From contig JBCDBH010000121.1 in the NCBI GenBank assembly GCA_039184055.1, positions 1 to 15,190 on the forward strand: a stretch of 15,190 nt of DNA. Direction: 5' to 3'. The position numbers and the translations under genes were made by a program. This document shows positions 1 through 7,315 of the stretch, in pieces. How positions within the stretch are numbered: the stretch's first letter is position 1; every line of letters begins with the position of its first letter. The notes under the pieces were generated by a model. That model worked only from the letters and a program-made list of their open reading frames with translations, did no database searches and was not told the origin of the DNA. This stretch comes from JBCDBH01 sp039184055 (GTDB taxonomy: Bacteria; Acidobacteriota; Thermoanaerobaculia; Multivoradales; J023).

Positions 1-1175
1 GTTTTGGGTGGGGGCGGGGGCGGGGGGGGGGGGGGGGCTGTGCTGGGGTTGACCGGATTGCCACCACCTCCCCCGAAGTTGGGAGCGGGGCCATTACCAC
101 CGCCGCCACCGAAGGGCCCACGGCCGATGAAGAAGAAATTGCAGGTGCCCGAGCAGACGGTGCCACCGCCGCCACCACCTTCGGTTTCACCCTCGAAGGG
201 ATTCTCTTCACTACCGTCGGGTTTGTCCGTTTCGGATTCCGGCTCGATCGTCTGCTTCTGCGGCATGGGCAGGGCGATGATTCCTCGGCTCAGCTCCATG
301 GCGTGACGACGGAATCCCGCAGCGGCCTGGGCACCGCAGCTGTTGACCATCACACCCCACGGATCCGCCGCCATGGCGTTGCGATAGTCCACCAAGAGCT
401 GATCGCGCTCGGTCTCGACGCTGCCGACGAGGAAGTCGTCTTGAAAGGTGGTGATCCGCGCCAGCTCGGCTTCACGCCAGTGCGCATCGACCCGGCTGTA
501 GAGCAGGATCTCGTCATAGACGTTACGGTCACGCCAGCGATTCGTCAGGATCGCATCGATTTCGTAGTTGAAACCACCGGCGGTGTCGTCGAGCGAGGGC
601 AGCCACATGTTTTGGAAGTCACCCTGTGACATGTCCTCGAAGATCCGCGCCAGCTGGGCGCTGGCGTAGATGTCGAGCACCAGGGTCTCGATCGGCGTGA
701 AGGGTTTGTCGATCTCGACACGGTCCATCACCGCTTCGCGAAAGGCGAGCAGCATGGTGTCGATGGTGTGGGCGGTGAGTCGGCCGGCGAATCGGCCCTT
801 GTAGCGCACGTTGTCACGCCAGCGGCTTTCGGTCACCGCGCCGGCGCGGTAGGCCTCGAACGACACCAGGGCGAGATCTTTCGCCAGACTGGCCTCGACG
901 ACACACACCTCGCCATCGATGGCGGTGTTGTGCATTTCACCGAGCATCATCGCGACACCGGCTTCGAGCACGCTGAGCTCCTGGGCCGTACACCCCAAGC
1001 AATCGGTGACCGGGTCGACGGTGACGATCTGATCGACATTGCCACTGATGATGGGCGCGGCCTGCGCTGCGCTTACCCAGATCACGAGAAGAACGAGGAG
1101 AAAGGGTAGGACACGGGTCGCCACGCCACGGTGAGCGCCACGCCCGATAGGGGTATCGACAAAGTTGTGTTTCAT
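1..1175 (-). CDS. Secreted protein of unknown family with Gly/Pro-rich C-terminal tail (partial, runs off left edge)
   Basis: The minus-strand frame opens at ATG 1175-1173 and stays open for 391 codons to the window edge, so the 3' end is missing. AAAGGA lies 7 nt before the ATG and supports this start. Residues 20-39 look like a signal peptide (RVLPFLLVLLVIWVSAAQA, cleavage near residue 39 or 40). Residues 45-305 form a mixed, apparently helical body with a CLGC motif (Cys59, Cys62) and further cysteines at 91 and 280. From about residue 310 the chain becomes acidic, then Gly-rich (333-373) with Cys341 and Cys345, and ends in a run of ten prolines at the edge. I do not recognise the family. 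It starts 23 nt after the RHS gene stop with no visible terminator between, so the two are probably co-transcribed and co-exported. The proline run is encoded partly by a 16-base C homopolymer, so the frame beyond it is uncertain. The gene is probably real; its function is unknown. Confidence 0.8.
   Translation of the reverse strand, partial: MKHNFVDTPIGRGAHRGVATRVLPFLLVLLVIWVSAAQAAPIISGNVDQIVTVDPVTDCLGCTAQELSVLEAGVAMMLGEMHNTAIDGEVCVVEASLAKDLALVSFEAYRAGAVTESRWRDNVRYKGRFAGRLTAHTIDTMLLAFREAVMDRVEIDKPFTPIETLVLDIYASAQLARIFEDMSQGDFQNMWLPSLDDTAGGFNYEIDAILTNRWRDRNVYDEILLYSRVDAHWREAELARITTFQDDFLVGSVETERDQLLVDYRNAMAADPWGVMVNSCGAQAAAGFRRHAMELSRGIIALPMPQKQTIEPESETDKPDGSEENPFEGETEGGGGGGTVCSGTCNFFFIGRGPFGGGGGNGPAPNFGGGGGNPVNPSTAPPPPPPPPPPK
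7..37 (+). repeat. G-rich simple sequence with a 16-base G homopolymer (coding-strand C16)
   Basis: The plus strand reads four or more G runs separated by single bases, ending in an uninterrupted G run at 22-37. On the coding (minus) strand this encodes the polyproline stretch of the secreted protein. It fits the general G-quadruplex pattern on the strand that is template for transcription. A 16-base homopolymer in a reading frame is prone to slippage, but homopolymers at a contig edge can also be sequencing artefacts. Confidence 0.8.
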
Positions 1176-1198
1176 GGTCGTTTCCTTTTGGCTGGCGA

Positions 1199-4100
1199 TC
1201 AGTGCAGAGGCGCGATGAAACCGTCGATCTCACCGGAGGCCGACGACTCGGCGAACTGACGACCGAAGAAATCGCGATGGAAGAACGACAGCGCGGGCGA
1301 GTTGGCGCGGTCGTCGGTCAAACCGAGCAGACGGGCACCGAGATAGATGCGATCGGTCGTCCAATTACCGGACAGGTTGAAGGACACGCCGTCGACCTGG
1401 GCGTTGGACCACTGTGGCGACGTGCCGGCGTAGTGCGTCAAGCCGGTGGCGTCGCGTAGGCCTTGCCCGTTCGCGTCGACCAGGTACCAGGTGTCGTCCG
1501 AGTTGCGGTAGTTCGCGGCCTGGTAGTCGTTGAAGCGTCGATTCCACACCAGTCGATTGCCGGGACCGTAGACGTAGATCTCGGTGATGTTCTCTTTCTG
1601 TCCCGAAGTCGGGTTCCAGCGGTAGGGCACGCTGTACGAGCGTCGCGTGCGTTGGCCGAGATAATCGACCGGAACGCTCGAGGTCGACACCGAACCGACG
1701 CCTACCTGGGGAATCGGCTGAATCGCCAACGAGTAGGAATGGTCGGTGATGTAGCGCTCGTTGCCGAGCTTGACCAGCTTGCCCATGCCGTCGTATTCCG
1801 CCAAGCCACTGTCGTAGAAGGCGCCGCTGCCGGCATGGGCCAGGGTCAGCCGCTCGAGCCGGCCTTCGCCGGTGCCGTGTGGGATACAGGCTTCGACCAC
1901 GCCGTTACCGAGAATGGTGTTGGTGATCTCACCAGCCGCGTCACGCACGATGCCATCGACCCACGACTCGGAGGTCGAGCCGACCAGGCCGGTGAGCCGG
2001 ACCATTTCGCCGTACTCGGACTCGAGAGTCATGACGCGTGGAATACGTGGCGTGCAGTAGCTGAAGGTATCGTTCGAGGCCGGATCACAATCCGGGTAGG
2101 TGGTGCTGACCAGCTCGCCGGTCACGTCGACCGCGCTCGCGGTTTCGAAGGTCATGATGGTCTGGCTGCCGGCGACGACCGTGGTGCGCATCGACGACAC
2201 CGTGCCCCGGTCCTCCTCGTAGGTGTAGCTGTCGGTCACGTGGACTTCGCCACCGGCGATATGAGGCACGTTACGGTTGATGCGAGTGGTCGACACCAGC
2301 TTGCCGCCCCGGAGGTCGTTGCCGACGCTGGCGCTGGCGTAGACGTTCTGCAGCCACAACGGGCCCGAGGTCGTACCTTCGCGTTGCTCGAGCAGACGCC
2401 CGGCGCGATCGAAGATCTGGGCAATGGCACCCTGGCCGAAGTCGACGACCGTGAGATTGCCCAAGGCGTCATAGCCGGTGATGGATCCACCACCCGGTGC
2501 GTGCACGATGAAGCCACGGTTGTCGGTCAGACCCGGCGTGCTCAACGTGTCGGTCACCGTGCCGTCGGTGACGACCGTGCTCGACACGTGGTCGCTCATC
2601 CCACGGGTGTAGGTCTCGGTCCGCTGGTCTCCGTCGCTATCGGCCGTATGACGCGCATGCACGCGAGCAAAGCGGTCGAAGGTGGTGGTGATCGCACGAT
2701 CGACTTCGACGATGGAGTCGGTGATGTCGTCCCAGGATTTGCCGATCTTGACCGTTCGGGTCACGGCCGTGCCGAGATACGTGAAGTCGGCTTGCGAGGC
2801 GCCATTGGGCGGTTGCACCGTGGCCGGGCGACCGAGAGCGTCGTACCCCGACGTTTGAATCGTGCCACCACTCGGGCCCGTGGCCGAGAGCACCTGGCTC
2901 AAGGCGTTGAGGGTCTGACTGGCGGTGCGCCAGCCCGAGCTCGACAAGCGCCGTGTCTCGACGACCCGCGCGAACGCATCCGTCTCGATTTCTTCTTTGT
3001 TCAGCTCGGTGATGCCATCGGCGGCGAGCATGGTCGCCACGGTCGTCGCGCCTTGGCCCGAGGTGGCGCTTTGGTGGCTGGTCAGGGTGGTGCCGCTGTG
3101 CCCGCTCGGCGCCTGGGCCAGCGTCCGTCGACCCATGGCGTCGTAGGTATAGCTCCACACCAGGCCGTCGGTGCGTGTCGTGCTCGCCGCCAAGCCGGTG
3201 TTGAGATCGATGGTGTTGTTCGCGGTGGTCAGGAACGCCGAGCCACCCGCGTCGAGCCAGCCCGAGGTCGCCAGCGCGCCGTATTGGTAGGTGCGGAATT
3301 TGGCGTACTGCTCCTGAGCCGGCAGGGTCAGGGTGCACAGATCTCCGGTCGGCAGAGCCTGGACGTCACCACCGTAGTAGCGCGTGATCCACAGCTCGCC
3401 GGTCGGGTGGTAGCTGTAGGTGTAGAGCAGGTCGTTGGCCGCCGGCGTGGCGCCGACGAGCACGCGTTTGCGGGTGACCTGACCGGTCGCGGCATCGACG
3501 CATCGCTGCTCGGTTTTCGAATCGGTGCCCTCGGTCCGGGTGCGCTCGGTCCACGGCTTGACGAACCATGGATCGGTCGCGGCGGGCACGCTGGTGTCGA
3601 AGGTCAAGTAGTTGTAGCGAGTCGCGCCACTGAAGAGGTTGTCGGGTGACACCGACGTGCTCCAGCGACCGAGACTCTGGCGCGTCCACTGCAGGTTGGT
3701 TTCACGCGCGCCGCTACCGTCTTCGTAGAGGGTGCGTTTGCCGTTGGTCGATGGTTGTTGATCCCAGCAGCCGCTGCAGGTGATGAAGTTGTAGCGCACC
3801 AGCTTGGTGCGAACGAGCGTGTCGTCGGCCTCGTAGATGCGCACGGAGTCGACCAATTCCTCACCCGGTCCGGCATGCAGCTTGGTGAACGGGAAGGCGT
3901 AGTCGCGCAGGTACATGTTGACCGGCGGGTTGTGCTCGTTGGCGGGGTTGCCACCGGCGAACGCGGTGAAGAGATAGTCGCGTTTGTGGCCGTCGGGGTA
4001 CGTCACCCGCGTGGTCAACTGACGGGGCTTGTCATTGGTGAGGGTGTCGCGGTCACGATCGAGCGACATCGAGAATTGCCAGGTGCCGAGAATGGACTTC

Positions 4101-5218
4101 GGTCCGCTGAGCGCATAGCGGGCGGCACGAGTCGCGACACCCACCACATCGGCGGTGTGCAAGGCGCCGTTGACCTTGGGAAGCTCGACCGTCTGGTAGG
4201 TGTATTGAAAGAAGCCACCGGTGACCAAGGCCACGGTTTCGAGCCGGCCGGAGGCCGGAACGGCGCCGCCCGTGGGCACGTAGGTAAAGGCGAGCTGCTC
4301 ACCGCTCGGCAAGGTCAGCGACGACAACAACGCCACGCTTTGCTGCGCCGGCGTGCTCGGATCGTCGTCTTGCGGTGGCAGGTCGACGGTCGCGGTGGTG
4401 TAGGTCAGGTCGTAAACGGCGGTGGTGCCGCCAAAGGCGGCGAGCTCGACTCGGTCGATCACGTCGCCACCCGAACCGGCGGGATTGGCCTGGAGAAAGA
4501 TCGTATGGGTACGGCCGTGACGGTCCGAAATCTGTATCTGGCCGGCCGAATAGGTCACCGAGTAGTCGTTGCCGAAATGATCGCGTTCTTCGGAGAACCG
4601 CCATGCACCACCGGTTTGCTGTTGATAGACCTTTTCAGTCCCATTCAGAGATGCGACCACCGCTTCGGTGCCGTCGACCGCGAGTCGAAGGTAGCTGCCG
4701 TCACGGGTGTAGAAAGTGTTGAACACCACCGGATCGGCGACGTCGAGGGTTTGGTAGAAGCGCGAAATCTTGCCGGTTGGCGAGCGATAGACCCAGAACT
4801 GCGTTGGGTTCTCGGCCGACGACGGTGGCAAGAGCTCACCGAACGACATCGACCAGCCGGCGCCGGCGTTGAAACGCGACTCGAGCGCGGCGCTCACGTG
4901 GCTACCGCTGGTGTCGAAACGCCATAGATTGGAGCTGTATTCGAGACCGAAACCGTAGCTGAACGAGCCCCCGACCGGATACGAGCCCCCGATCGGCACG
5001 TGATAGGCCAACGCGCCGTTGAACCGATTGACGCGATCCCCACCGTAGGGAAAGACCTCCATACTGAAGCCTTCGGTGGCGCCATTTCGCTCCGCCGCCA
5101 GATCGGCGAAGAGAAAGCTGGCCCAAGTCGGGCTTGCACACAACAGAGCGACGACCAGGACGATCAAACCTGCTCCCGGTGTTCGTCGTGATGATCGAAG
5201 ATCGAAAATCGTCTGCAT
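1199..5218 (-). CDS. Secreted RHS/YD-repeat protein without a C-terminal toxin domain
   Basis: The protein has 1339 residues from ATG 5218-5216. The frame is open 34 codons further upstream, but this start has GGGAG 7 nt ahead and is followed directly by a signal peptide (basic residues 8-12, hydrophobic 16-27, cleavage after TWA near 33). RHS proteins form large beta-cage shells from YD repeats, often around a C-terminal effector. YD-type motifs are visible near residues 689 (YTYDAMGRR), 789 (GYDALGRP), 915 (GYDALGNL) and 1139 (EYDGMGKL). A CSGC motif lies near residue 480. The end (HRDFFGRQ, 1314-1321) resembles the 'DHLGS' part of the RHS core, then the chain stops at 1339. The usual core-closing motif and any variable toxin tip are missing. 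The stop is a clean TGA with no obvious continuation in another frame. Next, 23 nt downstream, comes a secreted partner gene. Likely role: extracellular or envelope scaffold. Family assignment is confident; the exact job is unknown. Confidence 0.9.
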   Translation of the reverse strand: MQTIFDLRSSRRTPGAGLIVLVVALLCASPTWASFLFADLAAERNGATEGFSMEVFPYGGDRVNRFNGALAYHVPIGGSYPVGGSFSYGFGLEYSSNLWRFDTSGSHVSAALESRFNAGAGWSMSFGELLPPSSAENPTQFWVYRSPTGKISRFYQTLDVADPVVFNTFYTRDGSYLRLAVDGTEAVVASLNGTEKVYQQQTGGAWRFSEERDHFGNDYSVTYSAGQIQISDRHGRTHTIFLQANPAGSGGDVIDRVELAAFGGTTAVYDLTYTTATVDLPPQDDDPSTPAQQSVALLSSLTLPSGEQLAFTYVPTGGAVPASGRLETVALVTGGFFQYTYQTVELPKVNGALHTADVVGVATRAARYALSGPKSILGTWQFSMSLDRDRDTLTNDKPRQLTTRVTYPDGHKRDYLFTAFAGGNPANEHNPPVNMYLRDYAFPFTKLHAGPGEELVDSVRIYEADDTLVRTKLVRYNFITCSGCWDQQPSTNGKRTLYEDGSGARETNLQWTRQSLGRWSTSVSPDNLFSGATRYNYLTFDTSVPAATDPWFVKPWTERTRTEGTDSKTEQRCVDAATGQVTRKRVLVGATPAANDLLYTYSYHPTGELWITRYYGGDVQALPTGDLCTLTLPAQEQYAKFRTYQYGALATSGWLDAGGSAFLTTANNTIDLNTGLAASTTRTDGLVWSYTYDAMGRRTLAQAPSGHSGTTLTSHQSATSGQGATTVATMLAADGITELNKEEIETDAFARVVETRRLSSSGWRTASQTLNALSQVLSATGPSGGTIQTSGYDALGRPATVQPPNGASQADFTYLGTAVTRTVKIGKSWDDITDSIVEVDRAITTTFDRFARVHARHTADSDGDQRTETYTRGMSDHVSSTVVTDGTVTDTLSTPGLTDNRGFIVHAPGGGSITGYDALGNLTVVDFGQGAIAQIFDRAGRLLEQREGTTSGPLWLQNVYASASVGNDLRGGKLVSTTRINRNVPHIAGGEVHVTDSYTYEEDRGTVSSMRTTVVAGSQTIMTFETASAVDVTGELVSTTYPDCDPASNDTFSYCTPRIPRVMTLESEYGEMVRLTGLVGSTSESWVDGIVRDAAGEITNTILGNGVVEACIPHGTGEGRLERLTLAHAGSGAFYDSGLAEYDGMGKLVKLGNERYITDHSYSLAIQPIPQVGVGSVSTSSVPVDYLGQRTRRSYSVPYRWNPTSGQKENITEIYVYGPGNRLVWNRRFNDYQAANYRNSDDTWYLVDANGQGLRDATGLTHYAGTSPQWSNAQVDGVSFNLSGNWTTDRIYLGARLLGLTDDRANSPALSFFHRDFFGRQFAESSASGEIDGFIAPLH

Positions 5219-5260
5219 GATGAGCTCCCGTTGAAAGACGCCGGCGACCTGATGCCGATC

Positions 5261-5273
5261 CGTCGTGAATCGA
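5261..5273 (+). repeat. 13-bp exact repeat CGTCGTGAATCGA, copy near the RHS start
   Basis: The word is identical to 5623-5635 inside the phased motif series, same orientation. This copy lies 43-55 bp upstream of the RHS start codon. A 13-base match within 650 bp is unlikely by chance, so a shared protein-binding site or small repeat family is plausible. Confidence 0.6.
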
Positions 5274-5275
5274 AC

Positions 5276-5304
5276 AGGTGATCGGAAATCGCCCCGAATC
5301 ACCT
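5276..5304. promoter_or_regulatory. Candidate operator: 7-bp inverted repeat upstream of the RHS gene
   Basis: AGGTGAT (5276-5282) and ATCACCT (5298-5304) are perfect inverted arms separated by 15 bp, so the arm centres are 22 bp apart, about two helical turns. It lies 58-86 bp upstream of the RHS start. The geometry suits a dimeric regulator, but the regulator is unknown. Confidence 0.35.
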
Positions 5305-5447
5305 TGTCTTCAGCAGCCAAGGCGTGTCGTAGGGTCGGGTGTGCTCAAAAACAGCGAAGATGCCCAGCCCGCATGGATCACCAGCCCGTCGGCTACGGCG
5401 CGGAAACGCACGCAATCTCTGGGCGTGCTCGCTCTTCGCTCCCTCGA

Positions 5448-5462
5448 CGTACCTCGGGTACG
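5448..5462. repeat. Short hairpin CGTACC-TCG-GGTACG
   Basis: A perfect 6-bp stem with a 3-base loop lies in the left half of the non-coding region. There is no T tract on either side, so it is not a typical intrinsic terminator. It may be part of a dispersed intergenic repeat; only a genome-wide search could tell. Confidence 0.4.
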
Positions 5463-5576
5463 CCTCCGATCGCTCATCCCTGCGCTGCCCAGATCTCACG
5501 CACCTTTCCACACCTCGCTACGACGTTTGGTGAGCAAGGCGGGCTAGCTCGGCCAGATCCATACGAGCATGCCCAT

Positions 5577-5833
5577 GACGCAGTCGGGGCGAAAAAGAAT
5601 CGTGTATTTCACGATTCGACGGCGTCGTGAATCGAGACGAAGAGAATTCGCCTCGTCACGACGGCGTCGTGCGACCGTCTTGTATTCGAAAATCTCTATA
5701 TGACGGCGTCGGAAGGCGAGAAACAGCTGATTGCGACAGCACAACGCCGTCGGAGAACGGTGATTTCGTGCATACCACGATTCGACGGCGCCTTTTCCTG
5801 AGATGTACGAATGATACTCGATCCAAGCGTCGG
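5577..5833 (+). repeat. Phased series of GACGGCGTC-like palindromic motifs, 41-42 bp spacing
   Basis: Related 11-mers start at 5577 (gacgcagtcgg), 5618 (gacggcgtcgt), 5660 (gacggcgtcgt), 5702 (gacggcgtcgg), 5743 (aacgccgtcgg) and 5784 (gacggcgcctt). Spacings are 41, 42, 42, 41 and 41 bp. A weaker match (gcgtcgg) ends at 5833. The core GACG-G-CGTC is itself palindromic. The copy at 5657-5671 is a perfect 7+1+7 palindrome (CACGACG-G-CGTCGTG). The sequences between motifs are not alike, so this is not an ordinary tandem repeat. Spacing of about four helical turns would put all sites on one face of the DNA. The array lies 360-615 bp upstream of the RHS start. Confidence 0.55.
5597..5634. repeat. 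Stem-loop cluster built from GAATCG/CGATTC half-sites
   Basis: GAATCGTG (5597-5604) and CACGATTC (5610-5617) form a perfect 8-bp stem with a 5-base loop. The second arm can instead pair with GAATCG at 5629-5634, enclosing the palindromic GACGGCGTC, so two hairpins are mutually exclusive. A related copy occurs at 5766-5790: TCGTG, a 5-base loop, CACGA, then the same downstream bases. The 15-mer CACGATTCGACGGCG is shared exactly by 5610-5624 and 5776-5790. Confidence 0.55.
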
Positions 5834-5837
5834 ATCG
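5819..5837 (-). terminator. Weak candidate terminator hairpin after the PQQ-propeller gene
   Basis: CGATCC and GGATCG form a 6-bp stem with a 7-base loop, 30 nt past the stop of the propeller gene on the minus strand. There is no T run after the stem, so it may only be a 3'-end structure. Its loop includes the last, weak member of the phased motif series. Confidence 0.3.
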
Positions 5838-5867
5838 GCCTCATTCGAGAGCTGGGCTGTGCCCGGG

Positions 5868-7229
5868 TCAGCGTGAGGATGCTTCCTCGGCAGCGGGCGG
5901 GTTGGGGTCGTGGAGTTTGTAGAGGTGTTGGCGACCACGTAGGTAGAGGGCGTCGCCGACGACGGCGGGTGAGGCGTCGAAGCCGTCGTCGAGCTGATTT
6001 TCGGCGATGACTTCGTAAATGTCACCGGCTTTGACGACGAGGGTTTTGCCGTCACGACCGACGAAGTAGATCCGCCCGTCGGCGGCGACGGGCGAGGCGT
6101 AGATGTTGTCGAGGTCGATACGGGTGCGATAGACCGGCGAGCCGGTTTGAGCGTCGAGGGCCGAGAGGATGCCGTTGTTGCGCTTGAGGAAATAGAGGAT
6201 GTCGTCGTAGAGGACGGGCGACGGCACGTAGGGGGTTTCGCGATCGTCGGACCAGATGATGGCGTCGGTGCCGTTGACATCCCCTTCGGCCTGCATGGCT
6301 TTGGCGAGGTCGATGGCCTGGACGGCGTTGCCCCGGAAGCCGCTCATCACGTAGACGACGCCGTCGGCGTAGACCGGAGTCGAGACGACGTTCTTGGTCA
6401 TGCCGCTGGCACGCCACAGCTCCTCACCGGTGCCGGGATCATAGCCACGGCTGAAGAGATGACCAGAGACGATGATCTGCTTCTTGCCCTGGAAGTCGAC
6501 CAGGATCGGGCTGGTCCACGAGGTGGGCTCGCCTTCACGTGGGGTGCGCCACACTTCTTCACCCGTCCTTTTGTCGAGCGCGACGATGAAGTCGGGCTCG
6601 CCTTCGTGATCCCAATTGATCACCACGTTGTCGCCGACCAGGAGCGGTGAGGCGCCTTCACCGAAGGCGTTGCGGACCTGCATGTCGCCGAGGTCGACGT
6701 GCCACAGCTGTTTGCCGGTCATGTCGTAGCCGAAGATGCCGACCGAGCCGAAGGACACGACGAGCACGTCGCCGTCGGTGGTCGGCGAGGCCGAGGCGAA
6801 GGAGGCGTCGAGGTGACGACCTTCGGGTGGCACGGCCTCGATCGCAGTGTGCGACCACAGCTGCTTGCCATCTTTGGTGCTGTAGGCCATGACCTTGTAG
6901 GCTTGCTTCTGATCGGCCGACATGGTCGACGGTGGACGACCACCCGAGCGTGGCGGCGGTGGCGCGACGTCGAGCTTGGGGCCGACCTCTTCGGCGCTGA
7001 GGATGAAGACCATGTCTCCCCACACGACGGGTGAAGCATGACCGAGACCGGGCAGATCGACCTTCCAGGCGACGTTTTTCTCTTCCGACCATTCGAGCGG
7101 CGGGTTGGCGCCGGGGGCGCTACCGGTATTGTCGGTGCCACGCCACTGTGGCCAATGGACGGTATCGGCCATGACGGGGGCGGCGAACAGACATAGCGCG
7201 AGCACGAGAGCACAATTCAGGGCACGCAT
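5868..7229 (-). CDS. Exported PQQ-like beta-propeller (BamB/COG1520-type) protein
   Basis: The protein has 453 residues from ATG 7229-7227. The frame is open further upstream, but a strong AGGAGG 6-8 nt ahead and the signal peptide MRALNCALVLALCLFAAPVMA (cleavage near residue 21) fix this start. After it comes the WPQWRG motif (25-31) typical of exported PQQ-repeat proteins. Blade-like repeats follow: GHASPVVWGDMVFIL (63-77), DGKQLW (120-125), TGKQLW (171-176), TGEEVWRTP (222-230), TGEELW (267-272), VSTPVYADGVVYV (282-294) and YASPVAADGRIYFVG (377-391). A Pro/Gly-rich insert (89-100) interrupts the first blades. The catalytic residues of quinoprotein dehydrogenases are not evident, so a binding or scaffold role outside the inner membrane is more likely than an enzyme. 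It follows the LytTR regulator gene by 86 nt and may be co-transcribed or separately started there. Family certain, substrate unknown. Confidence 0.88.
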   Translation of the reverse strand: MRALNCALVLALCLFAAPVMADTVHWPQWRGTDNTGSAPGANPPLEWSEEKNVAWKVDLPGLGHASPVVWGDMVFILSAEEVGPKLDVAPPPPRSGGRPPSTMSADQKQAYKVMAYSTKDGKQLWSHTAIEAVPPEGRHLDASFASASPTTDGDVLVVSFGSVGIFGYDMTGKQLWHVDLGDMQVRNAFGEGASPLLVGDNVVINWDHEGEPDFIVALDKRTGEEVWRTPREGEPTSWTSPILVDFQGKKQIIVSGHLFSRGYDPGTGEELWRASGMTKNVVSTPVYADGVVYVMSGFRGNAVQAIDLAKAMQAEGDVNGTDAIIWSDDRETPYVPSPVLYDDILYFLKRNNGILSALDAQTGSPVYRTRIDLDNIYASPVAADGRIYFVGRDGKTLVVKAGDIYEVIAENQLDDGFDASPAVVGDALYLRGRQHLYKLHDPNPPAAEEASSR

Positions 7230-7315
7230 GAACTTCCTCCTCCGATTGGGTAGACGAATCGACACTCCTACGTTCGGGCACGTCCCTCGATCAGATGGCG
7301 CCCGGCACTGAGCTC
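7230..7315 (-). promoter_or_regulatory. Spacer between response regulator and propeller gene, carrying a strong ribosome binding site
   Basis: This 86-bp gap ends in GGAGGAGG just before the propeller start, one of the strongest Shine-Dalgarno sites in the window. No clear terminator or promoter boxes are seen, which leaves read-through from the regulator gene possible. Confidence 0.4.

Larger units (their letters stand above)
5219..5867. other. 650-bp non-coding region upstream of the RHS gene, downstream of the PQQ-propeller gene
   Basis: No convincing gene is seen on either strand; the short frames present lack ribosome binding sites and family resemblance. The right half (5577-5833) is rich in palindromic GACGGCGTC-like words and CGATTC/GAATCG half-sites. 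The left half holds an inverted repeat close to the RHS start and a small hairpin at 5448-5462. It must contain the promoter of the RHS unit, but I cannot place -35 and -10 boxes with confidence. Confidence 0.7.

Noticed and set aside
1199..1201. RHS truncation caused by a recent frameshift
   Set aside because: No RHS-like continuation is visible in other frames after the stop; a new gene with its own ribosome site begins 23 nt later, so the end looks genuine.
1463..3649. 728-codon open frame on the plus strand, antisense to the RHS gene
   Set aside because: It is a shadow of GC-rich codon use in the RHS gene; the translation is low-complexity, rich in Arg/Gly/Val/His, with no domain motif.
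3755..4927. 390-codon plus-strand open frame antisense to the RHS gene
   Set aside because: Same cause; no recognisable family, signal peptide or plausible operon context.
5577..5833. Phased motifs read as a degenerate CRISPR array
   Set aside because: The shared word is only 9-11 bp with a period of 41-42 bp; CRISPR repeats are longer and near-identical, and no cas genes are near.
5627..6010. Plus-strand 127-codon frame over the motif array and the end of the propeller gene
   Set aside because: It overlaps a confident gene on the other strand, has no clear ribosome site and gives a low-complexity Arg-rich end.
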